From positions 792,294-856,293 of the forward strand of contig JACYXH010000823.1 of the NCBI GenBank assembly GCA_026745465.1: a DNA stretch of 64,000 bases, in the 5' to 3' direction. Numbering within the stretch: position 1 is the first letter of the stretch; every line of letters begins with the position of its first letter. Positions 61,723 to 64,000 of the stretch are shown here, piece by piece. The translations under genes and the position numbers were made by a program. The notes beneath the pieces were generated by a model. The model was not told the origin of the DNA. It did not search any database and was given only the letters and a program-made list of their open reading frames with translations. The stretch is from Lota lota (lineage: Eukaryota; Chordata; Actinopteri; Gadiformes; Lotidae).

Positions 61723-64000
61723 ATGAGGCCACGTTCAGGTAGAAATTATATTAAGAAAGATACCACTATGCAACTAAATGAAGCTAGTAGAGAACAACAA
61801 GCAGTGGCTTTAGATCAAACATCCAGCAGGCAGGAGCCTCCCCGAACTTTTGATGCTAAGTCACAATCATCTAGAGCATACACTAGACATTCTCTGCATT
61901 CATCATCAACAGCCTCTTCAGCCACAAAAGCCTATGCTAAGGCAAAAGCTGCCCGGGCCCAACTAGCTTACGCAGAAAAGGAAGCTGACTTGATGAAACA
62001 GAGTGCAGACCTAGAAGCAAGCATGCTTAAGCAAAAGGCTAACTGCAACGCTAGTCTCCATCTTCTCCAGTGCCAAAGAGCTGCTGCTGCAGCTGAAGCT
62101 GAAGCTGCAGCCTATGAGGAAGCCGAAGTTGAAAGCGGGGAGCTTAGGCGAGAATCCTGTGTCAAAGACGAGCCCCTCAGCACAGTCCAACGCACTAGTG
62201 AGTACGTCCAACAGCAGTTTGAGTTGTTCTTTCCTGAACTGTCTACAAAGCACGTAGCTGATGATGTGGAGTCAGTTGAAGAAAAAAATTATACATTCGA
62301 AATATCTGACGTTAAACCAGCAACTTATCATGGTATCAAAAATGATACACAGCCAGTTTACAAAAACATGAAAAAAGAGCCAACAATGAATTCGTGTCAG
62401 AATAAGTCTTACCCCCATAGTACTACAAAGCACACAGCCAATCCTGAAATAGAATACTTACCTGAACCTAAAGTTGCACAAGACTTTGCAAGATCTCTCA
62501 TCCGGATGGAAATGGTGAGTTCTGGTCTTCTGCAATTTGATGACAAACCAGAAAATTATTGGTCATGTAAAGCCTCTTTTCTTAGTGCTACCAAGGACTT
62601 GAATCTTTCAACCAGGGAAGAACTGGACCTGATGACAAAATGGCTTGGAGCTGAATCATCAGAACAAGCAAAAAGAATTTGTGCAGTGCACGTTCTCAAT
62701 CCCGCAGCAGGTGTCAACATGATCTGGCAACGTCTCGAAGAGTGTTATGGGACACCAGAGGTCATCGAAGATGTACTGCTCAAAAAGATTGAATGCTTTC
62801 CGAGGCTGACCAATAAAGATAATGTGAAACAGAGAGCTAAGCGATGTTCTCCTTGAATTGGAGTGTGCCAAGGGCGACGGTGCTCTACCAGGGCTCTCAT
62901 ACTTGGATACAGATTGTGGGGTAAAACAAATAGTGGAAAAGCTCCCCTATAACCTTCAGGAAAAAAGGATAAGCCTGGGAAGCAAATACAAAGAGGAGTA
63001 GCTTTTCCTCCCTTCTTTGTCTTCTCCAAATTTGTCAGACAACAGGCAAAGATAAAAAATGATCCGAGCTTCTTTATATCCACCCCCAGCAGTCATGCCT
63101 CTTCCGGGCCCAAAAAGCACATGAAGTACAGTAATAAAGCCTCTGTGAATGTACACAAAACAGATATCCTCAGAGAGCCTTCGGTAATCCAAACCAGTCC
63201 TGCTCTGAAGAAATTGGATGAACCAGATCGTCAGTGTCCAATACATAAGAAGCCCCACCCATTGAAAAAATGTAAGGTCTTTAGATAAAAATCCCTAGAA
63301 GAACGAAAAACATTCCTCAGAGAGAATTGAATCTGCTATAGATGTTGTGGGTCTGTTCAACACATGGCAAGAGATTGCAAGACGACTGTCAAGTGTTTAG
63401 AGTGCAACAGCGACAAACACATTGCGGCACTGCATTCAGGTCCTCCTCTCTCTCTTGGTATGGCTGACAAAGATGACAGCGGGGAGCAAAGTTAAAGCTT
63501 GTCTTCTTCAGTCACCTCCAAATGTACGGAGGTCTGTGGAAATGCAGACGGTTCACGCTCATGTTCCAAAATCTGTTTGGCGAAAGTATATCCTGCAGGG
63601 AAAAGGGAAGAGGCAATTAAGATGTATGCAGTGCTAGATGAACAAAGTAACAAGTCCCTTGCGAAGAGAGACTTCTTCAACCACTTTAAAGTTAAAACCA
63701 GCTCCATCCCATACACCCTGAAAACCTGTTCCGGAAAAACTGAGACTTCAGGTAGGAGAGCTGTTAACTTCATCATTGAGTCCATGGATGGGAAACTACA
63801 GTGTCCCTTACCGTCCATAATAGAGTGTGATATGATGCCGGATGATAGGACAGAAATTCCCTCCCCAGATATTGCTCACCATCACCTACAGCCAGTTTGT
63901 TGCTAACAAGATTCAACCTGTAGACCAAGATGCTCCTATCCTCCTGCTCTTAGGAAGAGACATTCTTAGTGTACACATGGTACGCGAGCAGATCAACGGG
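61723..64000 (+). pseudogene. BEL/Pao retrotransposon gag and protease region, continuing past window edge
   Basis: An ATG at 61723 opens a 377-codon frame. Residues about 60-145 form an Ala/Lys/Glu-rich coiled coil (AKAYAKAKAARAQLAYAEKE). Residues about 255-375 form the DUF1759 gag domain (FARSLIRMEM, PENYWSCKASFLSAT, LDLMTKWLG, IWQRLEECYG). A frameshift at about 62830 ends the frame. Other frames then show ELECAKGDGAL, a CCHC-type knuckle (CYRCCGSVQHMARDC, about 63334-63378) and CLECNSDKH. An aspartic protease of DUF1758 type (MYAVLDEQSNKSL, about 63622) follows. Stops occur near 63285, 63327 and 63495. RT and integrase would lie beyond 64000. It is plus-strand, opposite to the BEL/Pao relic at 1-2533, so the two are separate insertions. 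Confidence 0.92.

Overview
The window is vertebrate nuclear DNA, most likely from a ray-finned (teleost) fish. It contains one recognisable host gene, the 3' part of srbd1 (S1 RNA-binding domain protein 1, a vertebrate relative of bacterial Tex), on the minus strand. Six exons are visible at 55069-55151, 36449-36555, 31704-31871, 31273-31416, 15594-15778 and 12778-13070. All junctions are GT-AG, and the phases join into one open frame of about 325 residues ending in an S1 domain. The upstream exons are not found in the window. Teleost origin is inferred from the transposon mix (BEL/Pao, Ty3/gypsy, DIRS, L1-like LINE, Tc1, several hAT lineages) and from long (CA)n and (GA)n microsatellites. The species cannot be named.

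Layout. 1-12.7 kb lies 3' of srbd1. It holds a minus-strand BEL/Pao pol relic cut by the left window edge, a 45-bp hairpin, a decayed gypsy, single-copy DNA, a 90-bp minisatellite and a hAT-like transposase relic interrupted by a 648-bp TA-flanked element. 12.8-55.2 kb is the srbd1 exon-intron region. Its introns contain a gypsy relic, an L1 relic, three copies of one dispersed repeat, a 310-bp tandem family, a DIRS tyrosine-recombinase relic with a Tc1 transposase next to it, a BED-finger hAT with both ends, several non-autonomous hATs, a gypsy LTR, and duplicated and simple repeats. 55.2-64 kb is upstream of the last visible exon. It holds a (CT)n tract, a hAT with an intact 8-bp target-site duplication nested in another DNA element, a tiny TIR-only element beside a second BED-type hAT relic, and the start of a plus-strand BEL/Pao element that runs off the right edge.

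Functionally, srbd1 is the only gene likely to make a host protein. Every transposon ORF seen carries frameshifts, stops, missing domains or lost catalytic residues. I found no CRISPR array, operon, rRNA or tRNA. The observations most worth checking are the splice sites that abut (TG/CA)n tracts, the nested insertion whose removal restores a reading frame, several near-perfect inverted repeats with tiny loops, and the three-copy dispersed repeat with internal tandem units.
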